Shown: positions 11,930 through 21,762 of the stretch, in pieces
Layout: every line of letters begins with the position of its first letter
Numbering within the stretch: position 1 is the stretch's first letter
Assembly: GCF_020379485.1 (NCBI RefSeq)
Contig: NC_063450.1
Span: 28,620,137 to 28,684,136 of the forward strand
Length of the DNA: 64,000 nt
DNA from: Brassica napus
Lineage: Eukaryota; Streptophyta; Magnoliopsida; Brassicales; Brassicaceae
Direction of reading: 5' to 3'
The notes under the pieces: model-generated
The model's database searches: none
Seen by the model: only the letters and a program-made list of their open reading frames with translations
What the model was told of the DNA's origin: nothing
Position numbers and translations under genes: made by a program

Positions 11930-12977
11930 TGTTAGGTTTTCAGAGCTCAGGCTGTGTGTGTGAGAAGAAGCCACTAAGGGATAAATGAGAGCTTGGACTG
12001 AAGAGAGAAAGGTCTAATGAAAACAGTATGAACTTGGACATAAACAAGAGATTTAGAGAGATTAAGAGATTTAAGTATAAGAAAGGGAGAAATTAAGGGA
12101 TTCTTATCCAAGAACACACTTTGTATTATGAATGAGGAGGGGAAATCCCCCTCTCTCTCTTAAGAGAGTTACAAAACGTCCATACACATGGCTTATATAA
12201 GCTTTACATGTTTGCAACACTAGAAACCTAAATCTAATGGATATAAATGACTTGAGAGGAATGGATGGCTAGGATGGAGTTTTCTTGTTTGCAATATGAG
12301 TGAATTGATCTGATTGGAGTAGAGAATGCTGGCTGGTGACTGGTTGATTCAATCTGGTCAAGGCAAGGGCTGGCTCCTGATTGGTTCCCTTAAGGCTCCC
12401 ATGAACCTTGTTCACAAAGATGGCTAGATACATGGTCCAAGATGCTCCTTCTTTACACCTTTGGACATACTGTCTTTTGGGACCGCTTGGACAACACCCT
12501 CTCTCCTCTTTATACACAAATGGTCACATTTCTCTTGGATAAGATTGCCTGATTGCTGGACAAACCGTCGCCCTAAGGTTGCACTAGTTCTGGTCGGCAC
12601 AGGTGAAGTACGGTCGATGGTACGGACCGCCTGTCCGTACCTCGCCCTATATTTACACAACTCTCCCAACTCCTCAAATAGTTGAACCTGACTTGGTTTG
12701 GGTCTCCCTAAGCTTGTACGGTCCGTACTATGTCCGTACTGATGGCCGACCCTATTTCTGCACCATCACCTACTCTCCTCCAAATGATGTCTAAGTATGT
12801 CTAAGTCCCTCATGGACTTGGTCTTAACTTTGCACACCTTATTTGGATACTTCTGGACACTCCTTAACACTCCTAAAGTCTTGACAGACAATCTCCGGAG
12901 GTCTTGCCCTATTCTTCCTCAAAACCCAAACTCAACCCAACTCCTCTTTTCGCACCGTTTCTTTCTTCAAGTCAACA
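11930..12977 (-). repeat. 5' LTR of the LARD-like element
   Basis: A 1048 bp repeat that on the minus strand starts TGTTGACTT and ends CTAACA. A TATATAAG box lies near 12195-12203. It shares 11930-12760 with the left LTR; 12761-12977 has no counterpart there. Confidence 0.85.
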
Positions 12978-12982
12978 AATAG

Positions 12983-14274
12983 ACCACTCAAGTCCTTTTG
13001 CCAGGAGATCACGTCCAACTAACAGTCCACACAAGCAATGGGACGCATTTAAGAGGGGGTGCGCATCCAGAAAGGAGGATTGAACACAGTATTTCCCCAA
13101 TAACATCTTCGCTAACAGAGAGTTCGGATTTTTGAGAATTCTCCAGGAAAGCTTTGTTAGCAAGGCATCGTTGAACTGAACAATTTCCTTAAACCCCAGC
13201 CCGCCTGCACTCTTAGGCTTTGAGAGTTTCTGCCACGAAACCAACACATCTTTTTAATTCCCGGAGATGCGTCCCACCAAAATCTCGTAAGCACATTTTG
13301 TATCTGTTTACACAACGATAAGGGAAGTTTGAAACAGGACATGGAGTAAGTAGGCATGGCTGCCAGCACAGATTTCAACAGAATCAGTTTCGCAGCACCG
13401 GACAAGAATCTGGAGGTCCAGCTATGCGATCGACCAGTGACGCAAAGATATCTCGCTTCTTTCTACTAAAGTGCTCCGGGAGACCTAGATACTTTCCAAT
13501 GCCACCGTCATTCAGAGAAAGGAAAGCAAACGAATCGAGAGACACTTCATATAAAAAAACCTTCACCGTCTTTCGGAGGTTCCAGAGTGAGATGGAGCAG
13601 GAAAGATTCAAAGTGTTGAGAGTTAACGAACAACTGCCAAGGAGCCACCACCTCTCAAGTTGCTCGCTTTACCTCACGTCGTAGCTAAATTGAGGCAACA
13701 TCAGCAGCTACATATCTCGACCCAAGACACGCCTCCAAGACAGAGAAGACCTCTAGAGCTCACTAAACACTGAGAGTAGTAACCGGAAACTCCGCGGAGG
13801 GACACAATAACCACCTCTGTAGCCGGACGACACCACCATTTGGAAGCATAGAATCTTAACTTCACCGCAACGGACAACGAACCTGAAGCGAGATCTGAGG
13901 ATTTGAAAACCAGATCTAAGACTTGAAGCGCCTAAAAGCCAACTGCAATCTCCATAAGCCTCAACTGCGGCCTCGCTGTGGGATCAAAGGAAGCAAACGT
14001 CGCTGGTTTAAACTCCTCTCGAGCAGAGATCTGGCCGGAAACCGAAACCTTAACTCAGAACCAAAAATATATCGACCAGGAGAAAAAAATATGGAGGAAG
14101 AGCAAAAGGAAAATGAGGAAGAGAGAGAACAAGAGAGACTCCAGCACCGGCGGTGACGCTCACGCGCTAGCCGGATGTTGGAGCTCTGATGATGCACGCA
14201 CGAAGGTGGAGAGATTAGAGAGAGAAAGATTTTTTGAGCCAATCCATGGAAGCTTTATACGACATTCACCTTTC
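12983..14274 (-). pseudogene. L1-type LINE reverse transcriptase pseudogene (right half)
   Basis: From right to left on the minus strand, a GC-richer stretch that resembles a LINE 5' region (14274 to about 13620) joins directly to the end of the reverse transcriptase. The RT piece includes KYLGLPEHFSRKKRDIF, then SGAAKLILLKSVLAAMPTY, KPKSAGGLGFKEI and LLGKYC. Several frames are needed to read it, so it is broken by frameshifts. Endonuclease and the catalytic RT part (FADD) are absent, which implies a large internal deletion. The copy continues at 1-112 after the LTR element that split it. It is dead as a retrotransposon. The 5' assignment of 13690-14274 is inference. Confidence 0.75.
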
Positions 14275-14587
14275 TAAGAGCATCTCCAATGGTGTTACCA
14301 CCGTTGGAGTCCTTATGATTATTAAACAAATTATTTTTTTTTTAGAATAGTTAAGGATTCTAATCAAAATAATATGTCCAATGGTGTTTCCAAATTTGGG
14401 GTCGTTAGCAATAATTCAAAATCAATTGCACTTCTCAACACTACATAGAAGACACATACACACACAAACTCTTTGTTTCCTCTCCTCTGATCAGTGTGAT
14501 CACCACGGTACATTCAAGAAGGGACCGTATACACAAATTAAGAAACAACAAACCTTTCCCAAGTTTGAACGATAAGAGTGGGATGCA

Positions 14588-15250
14588 AACCTGCTGTCTT
14601 TGCTACCACCGGTTTTTTCATCAACCACTTAACCATGTTTGGTTTAGCAAGGTTGATCAGGTGCTCACATTCTTCATTGGTCTAAAAAAACAGAAATGAA
14701 AGAAACACAAGATCACATCTCGGACATTCCAATTTAGTAACTCATTTCAGACACAAGCCACATGTGTGTTCCCTCCCTCTCTCCGAGTCATTTTCATTGA
14801 AAATGAAAAAACTCCAATTTCTAACTGACAAAAATGTGTTTCCTCCATTTTCAACACATTTCAAAAAAAAAGATTCAAGTAGATCTAAACTCTATGGAAT
14901 CACAAAGTCAAAAAGATTCAAGAAGTTGTGGTAAACAACAGCTCTAGGCTCCCACGAAATCACTTCAACCCAACGCTCCCCGTTCCCTTCCTCATCTCCA
15001 CCACTCCTAATATCAAAATTCACAACAAAAAAAACATTCATGAATCGATTTCAGAAAATTCAATTTAAATAGTTTATCACTAACCTCTGCTCCTGGCTCT
15101 TGCGTACAATGTTGGTCAAGTCGTTGGGCTTGGAAGAGTTTATGTTTGCATTGGGAAGTGACAAGATCCCGAGACCGAGAAGAATCATAATCACCACGAG
15201 CAGAAGGATAATCACTGTGAACGCTTGAGTCGATCTCGATGATGATTTCC
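14588..15250 (-). pseudogene. Captured prolyl 4-hydroxylase gene fragment (three exons)
   Basis: Minus strand, in order: exon 1 remnant (about 15250-15105) with SSSRS, a hydrophobic membrane anchor (IILLLVVIMILLGLGIL) and KPNDLTNIVRK. Exon 2 (about 15005-14950) with ERWVEVISWEPRAVVYHNFL. Exon 3 (about 14690-14590) with NEECEHLINLAKP then VVDEKTGGSKDSR. These are the N-terminal membrane anchor and the segment leading into the catalytic double-stranded beta-helix of plant type II membrane prolyl 4-hydroxylases, which modify extensins and arabinogalactan proteins in the ER/Golgi. The iron-binding HxD...H and 2-oxoglutarate-binding Lys region is absent. A small deletion after LAKPNMVK shifts the frame. 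Intron sequence remains between the exons, so genomic DNA was captured. Confidence 0.8.
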
Positions 15251-15385
15251 ATGATTCGTCTTCTTCATTGTCTTCCATGTCGTCTAGATCGTCGCTGATC
15301 TCGATCCGTTGTTTCCCTGCTTTGACAGATCCGCACGAGATCAGAAGAAACACGAGGCAAAAGAGAAATCAACAAGAGGACAATG
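15251..15385 (-). pseudogene. Captured signal-peptide exon fused in frame to the P4H exon
   Basis: The minus strand reads FLFCLVFLLISCGSVKAG, a good signal peptide, then KQRIEISDDLDDMEDNEEDESW, and continues without a stop into the prolyl 4-hydroxylase exon (KSSSRS). The acidic DDLDD..DEEDE..W block recalls a plant secretory protein with DDLDDVEDDEEDEAW, probably the MESD-like family, but I am not certain. A stop lies just upstream and no clear ATG is visible. Confidence 0.5.
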
Positions 15386-15544
15386 GCCACCCAATGCCGC
15401 CACGTCTATAAGGATTTGGTCCTTAAAATCCTTATTTAGGGATCAATTCTTACTTAACTAAGTGTTTATATTATTATTATATTGCTAATAACTTAGGATT
15501 AAGAGCTAAGGATTCTTCTTCATCCCCCATTGTGGGTGCTCTAA

Positions 15545-16329
15545 GTATATACTAAATTTAAAGTCTGAAACTCTTAATTTTATTTTTAAGTACTAGAAAA
15601 TCAATGCAGCTGACACAAAAATATTATTTATTTTTCGAAGGAATGTGTTAGATTTTTCGAAGGAATGTGTTAGATTGCTTATAGCTTATTGATGAAAATA
15701 AAATATCCGGACATTTAACTATAAATATATATATATGTACCAGTGCCAAAAAAAAAATTTTGGAATCATGTAGTTATAGATAATGGGGTAGAATATATTG
15801 TGTGAATATTAAGATAATAAATAGCTAATAATCAAAAATAGTTTTTTAATAAATATTTTAAAAACAATTGTTATAAGAAATTTAAAAAAGACTGGTTTTA
15901 ATTAGTAATGTCTTAAGCTACTTATTTGACATGTCTGCAATATATAGTAAAATCACTTAAAATATATAAATATTGATAAGTTGTAAAATATGAAAATAAC
16001 ATAAATAAACATTATAATTGAATATACCAAAATAACCATTGCATAAACATAAATTTCAACTTATATTAATTAAAAATACATAATTTTATATGTGCACGAT
16101 TTTCAGAGTTCATTTAGGTTTTTAATTTTTTTTTAATTATTCAGAATTTATCCAAAATGACGTCGTTTTGATGAATTAACGGATGACTAGCACGTTTGAC
16201 AGCCAATATCTATATATATAAACACGATTTTGAGAGTTCGTGTAGTATTTTAAAATTTATAATTTTGTAAAATTTATCCAAAATGACGTTGTATTAATAA
16301 ATTAACGGATGAGTAGCACATTTGACAGT

Positions 16330-16385
<56 letters not shown>

Positions 16386-16457
16386 CACGATTTTGAGAGT
16401 TTATGTATTATTTTATGATTGGTAATTATACAAGGGAGACTGTAAGTGATTAAAATG
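15545..16457. other. AT-rich intergenic DNA with a three-copy tandem repeat
   Basis: No gene is seen. A 22-base duplication (TTTTTCGAAGGAATGTGTTA core) lies at 15631-15674. From about 16096 a unit of about 125-160 bp starting GCACGATTTT(C/G)AGAGTT and containing CAAAATGACGT(C/T)GT repeats at about 16096, 16223 and 16385 (partial). Confidence 0.6.
16332..16383. repeat. (TA)n microsatellite
   Basis: About 26 uninterrupted TA units inside the second unit of the local tandem repeat. Confidence 0.95.
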
Positions 16458-16720
16458 TTACAGATTCAGAACGTGAGTAGGCAAATGCCAATGCAGATTC
16501 CACGTACTCGAGTTGGAAAGATTTCTGAGTAGAGTATGTTTGGAGTAGGACCGAAACCCATCACGAAGAAACATAAGTAGAGAACAACGCTTATTGTTGA
16601 TAATACAGCATGTACAATGCCGTTCATGTGAACTAGATTCGAGATTACTAAGACTATTAGAGATGCTATCAAGATTGGAATCGTAGTAGCAACGTCCTGA
16701 ATAAGGCAATATTGTTTCAT
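16458..16720 (-). pseudogene. Fragment of a tonoplast monosaccharide transporter (TMT/TST) gene
   Basis: An 84-codon minus-strand frame carries the end of a sugar-porter domain. It shows VHMNGIVHAVLSTISVVLY, then FFVMGFGPTPNILYSEIFPT and RVRGICIGIC. The GPxPN..SEIFPTRVRG motif lies after the tenth helix of sugar transporters, and the surrounding residues match plant TMT proteins that load sugars into the vacuole. Flanking coding sequence is missing on both sides; the frame enters AT-rich DNA at 16730 and stops after LLTF. It is a transposed or decayed fragment, not a gene. Confidence 0.75.
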
Positions 16721-16860
16721 TAGCTTATTTTGTTTTGTGTGTTGTAAATTATGAACCCAGTCTTGGACATGTTTTATTGTCAGTATATATATATATATAT
16801 ATTATAGTATCTTGAAACTTGAAAGGAAGAAATATAGCACAACCAACTTCAAATTAATAA

Positions 16861-17105
16861 GAGCCGCATTAACGCAAGGGGGAGCGTGGGTTCTAATTTT
16901 TTTTTTTTTTTTTTGTTTTGTCTGATTTAAAAAAAAAAATTAAAAATGGATCAATCGCGAACCGCCACGTGTCAGTGGAACCCCCAAACAGTACAAAAAC
17001 TCTACCGGACTCGCCCCTTTAGAGGAAGAAGAAGGGGTAGGTTTTATGATTTTTGTGGATCCTACACCTCTTAAAACTCCTTAAGAATCAGTGATAATGT
17101 TGCTC
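16861..17105. mobile_element. Tourist-like MITE, copy 1 (245 bp)
   Basis: TAA at 16858-16860 and 17106-17108. Ends are GAGCCGCATTAACGC and, inverted, GAGCAACATTATCAC. The centre carries the block CCGCCACGTGTCAGTGG shared with the copies at 27096 and 32952. Confidence 0.8.
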
Positions 17106-17221
17106 TAAGTGCCCAAATCATAACCAGGAAGTGTCCTTCACAAAATAAGCCATTTTATTTTATTTTATTTTTTAACGTCAACATGATATATTATTAAACT
17201 GGTGAAATTACATAGTCTGAT

Positions 17222-17265
17222 AGTCATGATGTATCATTTTTTTGGCGACAGTCATGATGTATCAT
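17222..17265. repeat. Micro-insertion: T-tract plus GGCGAC between 16 bp direct repeats
   Basis: AGTCATGATGTATCAT at 17222-17237 and 17250-17265 flanks TTTTTTGGCGAC, as a tail-only LINE insertion on the minus strand would. Confidence 0.75.
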
Positions 17266-17511
17266 AGTAGTAAGAAATCGAGGAACATAATGATAACAAT
17301 AAAATAGATTTACATTTGGAATCTGTTCTTTTGATAGTTTATCAGCCACCATGTTTCCTTTCCTTCCTATCCAAACGATGTCAATGTCTTCAAACTTATT
17401 TAACCACCATTGAATATATCTTTTCCAGTTAAAGAGACCAAATTGGAGCACTCTCGACTTCACAATATCAACCACTAAGCCATTTACTTTATTAGTTGTC
17501 TTTTTGCCCAA
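17224..17511 (-). pseudogene. LINE-type RNase H C-terminal fragment
   Basis: A 95-codon frame with FEDIDIVWIGRKGNMVADKL, resembling the W..R..N..AD.L.K end of the RNase H domain in plant LINEs and in domesticated RNase H-like genes. The catalytic N-terminal half (DGS.., E) is not visible upstream (17520-17700). A tiny insertion with 16 bp repeats (17222-17265) touches its 3' end. Confidence 0.5.
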
Positions 17512-18249
17512 AAAAAATTTATTAGATGTTTCTATATCCCCCCTTAGGTCTCAACAGTTTATTGACTTCTTCTCATCGGAGTGTCATCGATTTAATTTTT
17601 GGATATTACTAAACCCCCATATGATCCGCTCTCACCATCTTGCTTTTGCTTCTGCCAATTTATTCAGTAGGAAAAAATATAGATGCATATGAACACGACT
17701 AAAAACACGCGTCATTCTTATTTATTAAAAAATGAAATATGACAAATTATTATGTAGTAATACAGTAGACACAAGAAATGCTTCAATACAAGAGCAATCA
17801 ACTACGTACCTGACATACATTGAAAGATAACACTCAAACTGAAAATAATCCTCACGGCTTATGCGTTTGTTTGGACTTTGGACCACTTATCTTGATGAGC
17901 AACTCCGGTTTGTAAGAAGTAATGACATGTGTTATTGATCCAAGCAATATTCCAGGTCCATACCTTTCTTACACATTACACCAAAATTATTTTTAAAGAT
18001 TTGCAAAATGTTATAAGAATTTGACTCATGCGCATATAAACAACAACGTTATAGAAAGATACAACTAATTCTTTTTACGATAAACTAAGTATGAACATTA
18101 TTATCATACATTCGAGATATGACGTTGAAAAATCTACATACCATATACAAAGCAGATATGATATGTACTACTGTTCAGTCTTTAAAAGTCCATTGACCAA
18201 AACCATTGGAAGTAATCATCAGCGTTCCCCTAACCGACCAAACTCTTAA
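17512..18249. other. Intergenic DNA before the PIF/Harbinger element
   Basis: AT-rich. On the minus strand 17975-17865 reads YGPGILLGSITHVITSYK and ends in a stop after THKP; it looks like a terminal exon fragment, but I do not recognise the family. Confidence 0.35.
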
Positions 18250-18439
18250 GAGCTTCCGCATCGACGGTTTATAACCGGATCACGGGCTCGGGATCCTAGG
18301 CCCATTCGATTAAAAGAAAATGTTTATTGGGTTTAATATCGTGATCCGTCTCTTGCGGGTGAACCCGTATGATACGGGGTCAAGCCACACGTCGATAGCA
18401 GAGTGGACACGCGAGTCCGCGTGTAGACGGAGAAAAAAG

Positions 18440-18831
18440 GGATTCGCGATAGATCATTCATTTTCACTTCTCTCTTCCAAAGCTAGGGTTTCGTTCTCTC
18501 CCTGGCGATTTTTCGTGCGACGCGATAGCCGGATCATTTTCTCTTTCTTTCTTCGATCTAATCGACGTCGTACTCTCTCGTAGACGATATGAGGTGAGTA
18601 TCCACTAGTTTCACCGATTGATTCAATCATTTGGGGTCGAAAGCGTTTTAGGTTAAAAATCGATTTGGGGGTTTTGATTTATGGTTTTGGGGGTTTTGTC
18701 GTAGGGTTCGAAATCGAAAAGGGGGTATAGATTTCTGGTTTAAAATCGTCATGCGGGTACGTTTATTTGGGATTTGTAATCGATTTAGTTTATAGTTAGG
18801 GTTCTAAAAGGAATCGTTTTTTCTGATGCAG
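18440..18831 (+). promoter_or_regulatory. 5' leader, leader intron and short uORF of the GRF gene
   Basis: A pyrimidine-rich leader (18440-18590, with CTAGGGTTTCG, a common plant leader motif) precedes an intron at 18594-18831. After splicing, an ATG at 18589 opens an eight-codon upstream frame (MRWIPQQR, stop) that overlaps the main ATG in another frame. Confidence 0.5.
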
Positions 18832-19425
18832 ATGGATTCCGCAGCAGAGATAAGAGATTCAAAGAGGACAAAGGAGTACATCAACATGCTCTCTTCTGTG
18901 GCTGATTCAGAGTACAGGATTCCGACGAGGTGTCCCTGTGGTGGCAGTATCATTCACGAGGTTCGTGGGAAGGACGACTACGACACTCTTCCTGGGAAGC
19001 GGTTCTTCACCTGCAAAAACTACGAGGTACGGTTGTTCTTAATTGTATTTTGAATTTTTTATTTTTTAAACGAGATTGATTATTGATTCAAATTTTTTTT
19101 TCTTCTTACCAAGGCTGATGGGTTTCATTATCGTCAGCCTTGGGTCATTGGTGTCGAGGAGCAGATCGAACGCCTCACTAAGCGTCTGGAGGAGGTGGAG
19201 GTGGTGATAAATTGGGTGCCGGAGGTCAATAACCACATTCAGAGACTGGAGGTAACTAGATTCTAATTTGATTTCAATTTTGTAAAATATTTCTTAATTT
19301 TTTATGCATTGACTAACACTGTATGATTGTTCTTTCATGTACAGGCAGAGGTTGATAACCTCACTGGGCAGGTTTATAACCTCTCTATGCAGGTTGAGGT
19401 CTTGGAGAAGCTCTGCTTCGACTGA
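18832..19425 (+). CDS. GRF-type zinc-finger protein with coiled-coil tail, three coding exons, inside the PIF element
   Basis: Coding exons 18832-19026, 19114-19251 and 19345-19425 join in frame (137 residues). Splice sites are ACGAG/GTACGG...CCAAG/GCTGAT and CTGGAG/GTAACT...TACAG/GCAGAG. A 5' untranslated exon ending at 18593 (GAG/GTGAGT) is spliced to 18832 directly before the ATG. Residues about 31-70 form a GRF zinc finger: RCPCGGSI (CxC), then FFTCKNYEADGFHYRQPW, with the G-R-F/Y-type and C...H pattern. Residues 78-137 are a heptad-like coiled coil (EEQIERLTKRLEEVE and later repeats) ending LEKLCFD. GRF fingers bind nucleic acids in topoisomerase III and APE2; many plant copies are uncharacterised. 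It may assist the transposon or be a captured host gene. The exons show no stop or frameshift. Confidence 0.75.
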
Positions 19426-19890
19426 AAACAAAAGGTAACCCTTACTCTACACTGGTTAACTACAGTGGTAGCTAGCTAGAGTTTAACCACACTTAGTTGA
19501 GTTTTAAAAATTATAGGTAGTTGCGTATTCAATGGTAGTGAATGGTTGTGTATCAAATCGGTGTAGTTGAGTTTTTAAAATTTATTTGATGTTCATTCAA
19601 TGATATCTGTGTAGTTATACCTATGTTGTACTTGTTATAGAGTCATTAAAACACACACACCAAACACTAAAACAAGTATAGAGTAATTAAAACACACACA
19701 ACAAACAGACACACGAAAAACCAAACACACACACCATACTTAAACTAGTTTAATCAATGCTTGGTAGTTAGACAAACACACACACGTAATCAATTTGTTT
19801 TACTTTCTAACACTAAAACTAGTATTAAAACATAGGCATGATCCACATCTCAAAACACACCAAACTTTTAAAACTTCTATCTAAAACTAA
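19426..19890 (+). other. Spacer between the GRF gene and ORF1
   Basis: AT-rich. 19640-19790 is a run of ACACACAAACAC-type sequence. No gene is seen. Confidence 0.5.
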
Positions 19891-20647
19891 ATGGAACCAA
19901 TTTCCCTTAACTCTCACGGGTTCGTTAACCTCCTTGCCTCCCAGAGCAGTCAACCAATAGATATTGGTTGTTCTGAGGTTCCAAAACCTGCGAAAAGGCG
20001 GAAGTGGACAACCAAAGAAGATGTGGTGCTGATCAGTGCTTGGTTGAACACCAGCAAGGATCCAATCGTGAGTAATGAGCAGAAGGCTGGCTCATTTTGG
20101 AAGCGCATAGAGGAGTGTGTGAATGCAAGCCCTCTGCTCGTTGGCTCTGTTCCTAGGGAGTGGAGTCAATGTAAGCAGAGGTGGGGTAGGGTTAATGAAC
20201 AGGTTTGCAAGTTCGTGGGATGTCACGAAGCTGCTTTGAAGAAGCAAGCCATTGGACAAACTGAGAATGAAGGCGGCTCATAACATCTTCTTTAATGACT
20301 ACAATGCCAAGTTCACTCTTGAACATTGTTGGAGGGAGCTTCGGTTTGATCAAAAATGGAGATCCTATACTTCGACACGAGATGGTGCAAAGGAGAAGAG
20401 GAAGGAACCTGCGGAGGAGGTGGGTGGCGAGGAAGATGTTAGGCCTCCCGGTGTGAAGGCTTCCAAAGCAGCAAAACGCAAGAAACACTTCAATGAACCA
20501 GCGTTTGATCAGATAGAGAGCATTTTAGAGGCAAAGAATAACTTATCCAAACACAAACTCCTAAATAGGTTGCTAGGAAAAAATGCAGAAACTCTTTCTG
20601 ATCAAGAAAGAGCTCTAAAAAACAAACTCATTTCAGAAATGCTTTAA
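19891..20647 (+). pseudogene. PIF/Harbinger ORF1, Myb/trihelix-like DNA-binding protein, frameshifted
   Basis: The first frame (19891-20283) begins MEPISLNSHGFVNLLASQ and contains the trihelix/Myb-like domain: KRRKWTTKEDVVLISAWLN, FWKRIEECVN and REWSQCKQRWGRVN (residues about 36-105). The second frame (from about 20270 to 20647) continues the family with MKAAHNIFFNDYNAKFTLEH then CWRELRFDQKW, a basic stretch (AKRKKHF) and the C-terminal helix QERALKNKLISEML. The two overlap in different frames near 20268-20283, so a small indel separates them. In PIF elements this protein binds the subterminal DNA and carries the transposase to the nucleus. The many host genes of the same family are probably domesticated relatives. 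Confidence 0.8.
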
Positions 20648-20844
20648 CGTGGTGAGTGGAAGCTTTTTTGTGCATTTATCAGTTGGTTAATCGTTTGATT
20701 TCTCTTGTTTCACTCTCTTGTGCTTTATGTTTTAGCTGTTGTATTTTCACATTGTTTGAATATGTTTTGGTTTATGTATATTGATAATGTTTGTATATGT
20801 TTTGGTATCTAGATTATTGATATGTATCCATTTTTCTTTGTAGG

Positions 20845-21096
20845 TCACGGGTTCAAGGAGGAGGATGCATGTGGACGTGGTTGTAGGTCTCGGTTTCTTT
20901 ATGTATCATATCAAGTCACGGGTAAGGTTGATGGTTGTAGTAGTATTATGTCAGATTGAATCACGGGAGAGTGTAGTATTTTGTATGTTTCTACACTCGT
21001 TTTAGGACCTTCGGTTAATATGGGTGTATGTACCCACAGGATGTGTTTTCAAGTCACGGGTGTATGTCCCCACAACTTGCCTTTTCAACTCACGGG
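20845..21096 (+). repeat. Cluster of TCACGGG motifs after ORF1
   Basis: TCACGGG occurs at 20845, 20916, 20961, 21054 and 21090, three of them followed by GT(G/A). It also appears at 18280 and 19914 in the same element. It could be a binding site for the element's own DNA-binding protein or a leftover tandem repeat. Confidence 0.5.
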
Positions 21097-21399
21097 TGTA
21101 TGTACCCGAGCAACTTGACTCATGTATCTCTATATATATAAACTATGTCTTTCTATTATTTTTGTGCATCAAAGTGTTTCACAATAGTTGTAAACTTGAA
21201 AACCAAAACTTCTAAACTTGTAAACTTCGTTGATACACTTGCTTTGATACACTCATCACTTGCTTTGATACACTCATCAACCATCACCATTTGCTCTGAT
21301 ACACTTCTCATCCATCACCACGGGGGTTCACCACGATTGCATAGACATCACCACCTCTACTTGTCAAAAACCAATCCATAGAGGTAAAATACGAACTTT

Positions 21400-21725
21400 T
21401 CAAAAAAAAAATTCTAAAAAAGATAAACATACCATATAGAAAAGAAAAAAATTGAATTATATGAAAAAAATATTATACTCCCTTTTGTTTATGAAAAAAA
21501 AAAATGAACTATAACTTTAAAATCCAAAAAACATTTCTAAGAAAGATAAACATACCATATAGAAAAGAAAAAAAATGAATTATATGAAAAAAATATTATA
21601 CTCCCTTTTGTTTATGAAAAAAAAATGAACTGTAACTTTAAAATCCAAAAAACAATTCTAAAAAAGATAAACATACCATATAGAAAAGAAAAAAAATGAA
21701 TTCTATGAAAAAAAAATTAACTATA
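21400..21725 (+). repeat. Tandem repeat of about 120 bp, nearly three copies, upstream of the transposase
   Basis: Units start near 21410, 21532 and 21655 and share AAAGATAAACATACCATATA, then a GAAAAGAAAAAAA run and TACTCCCTTTTGTTTATG. The third is truncated next to the transposase start. It probably forms the promoter or leader region. Confidence 0.75.
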
Positions 21726-21762
21726 AGTTCTTCTTTCGTAGCAAGAAAAAGATCAATCAACA

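Larger units (their letters stand above)
118..12977 (-). mobile_element. 12.86 kb LTR retrotransposon without recognisable pol (LARD-like), minus orientation
   Basis: The boundaries are exact: 5 bp duplications AATAG at 113-117 and 12978-12982 flank terminal repeats that begin TGTTAGG on the plus strand and end in CA. On the minus strand the 5' LTR is 11930-12977, followed immediately by a methionine-initiator-type primer site (TGGTATCAGAGC, 11918-11929). The 3' LTR is 118-1443, preceded by a polypurine tract (about 1444-1455). After the nested insertions are subtracted, the internal region is only about 1.6 kb and shows no gag, protease, integrase or RT motif. It therefore looks non-autonomous, mobilised by a partner with a Copia-type primer site. 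The LTRs differ by roughly 5% over the first 265 bases compared by eye, so the insertion is not recent. It landed inside a LINE. Confidence 0.85.
14278..15541. mobile_element. Non-autonomous PIF/Harbinger-type element carrying gene fragments (Pack-PIF)
   Basis: Flanked by TAA at 14275-14277 and 15542-15544. The ends are inverted repeats GAGCATCTCCAATGG and GAGCACCCACAATGG (12 of 15 identical). The 1264 bp interior holds prolyl 4-hydroxylase exons with introns plus an exon from a second gene, and no transposase. The TAA duplication and GAGCA end fit PIF/Harbinger (Tourist-like) elements. Confidence 0.75.

Noticed and set aside
13923..14277. Overlapping highly charged ORFs (Glu/Arg-rich)
   Set aside because: They come from purine-rich sequence on the antisense side of the LINE 5' region.
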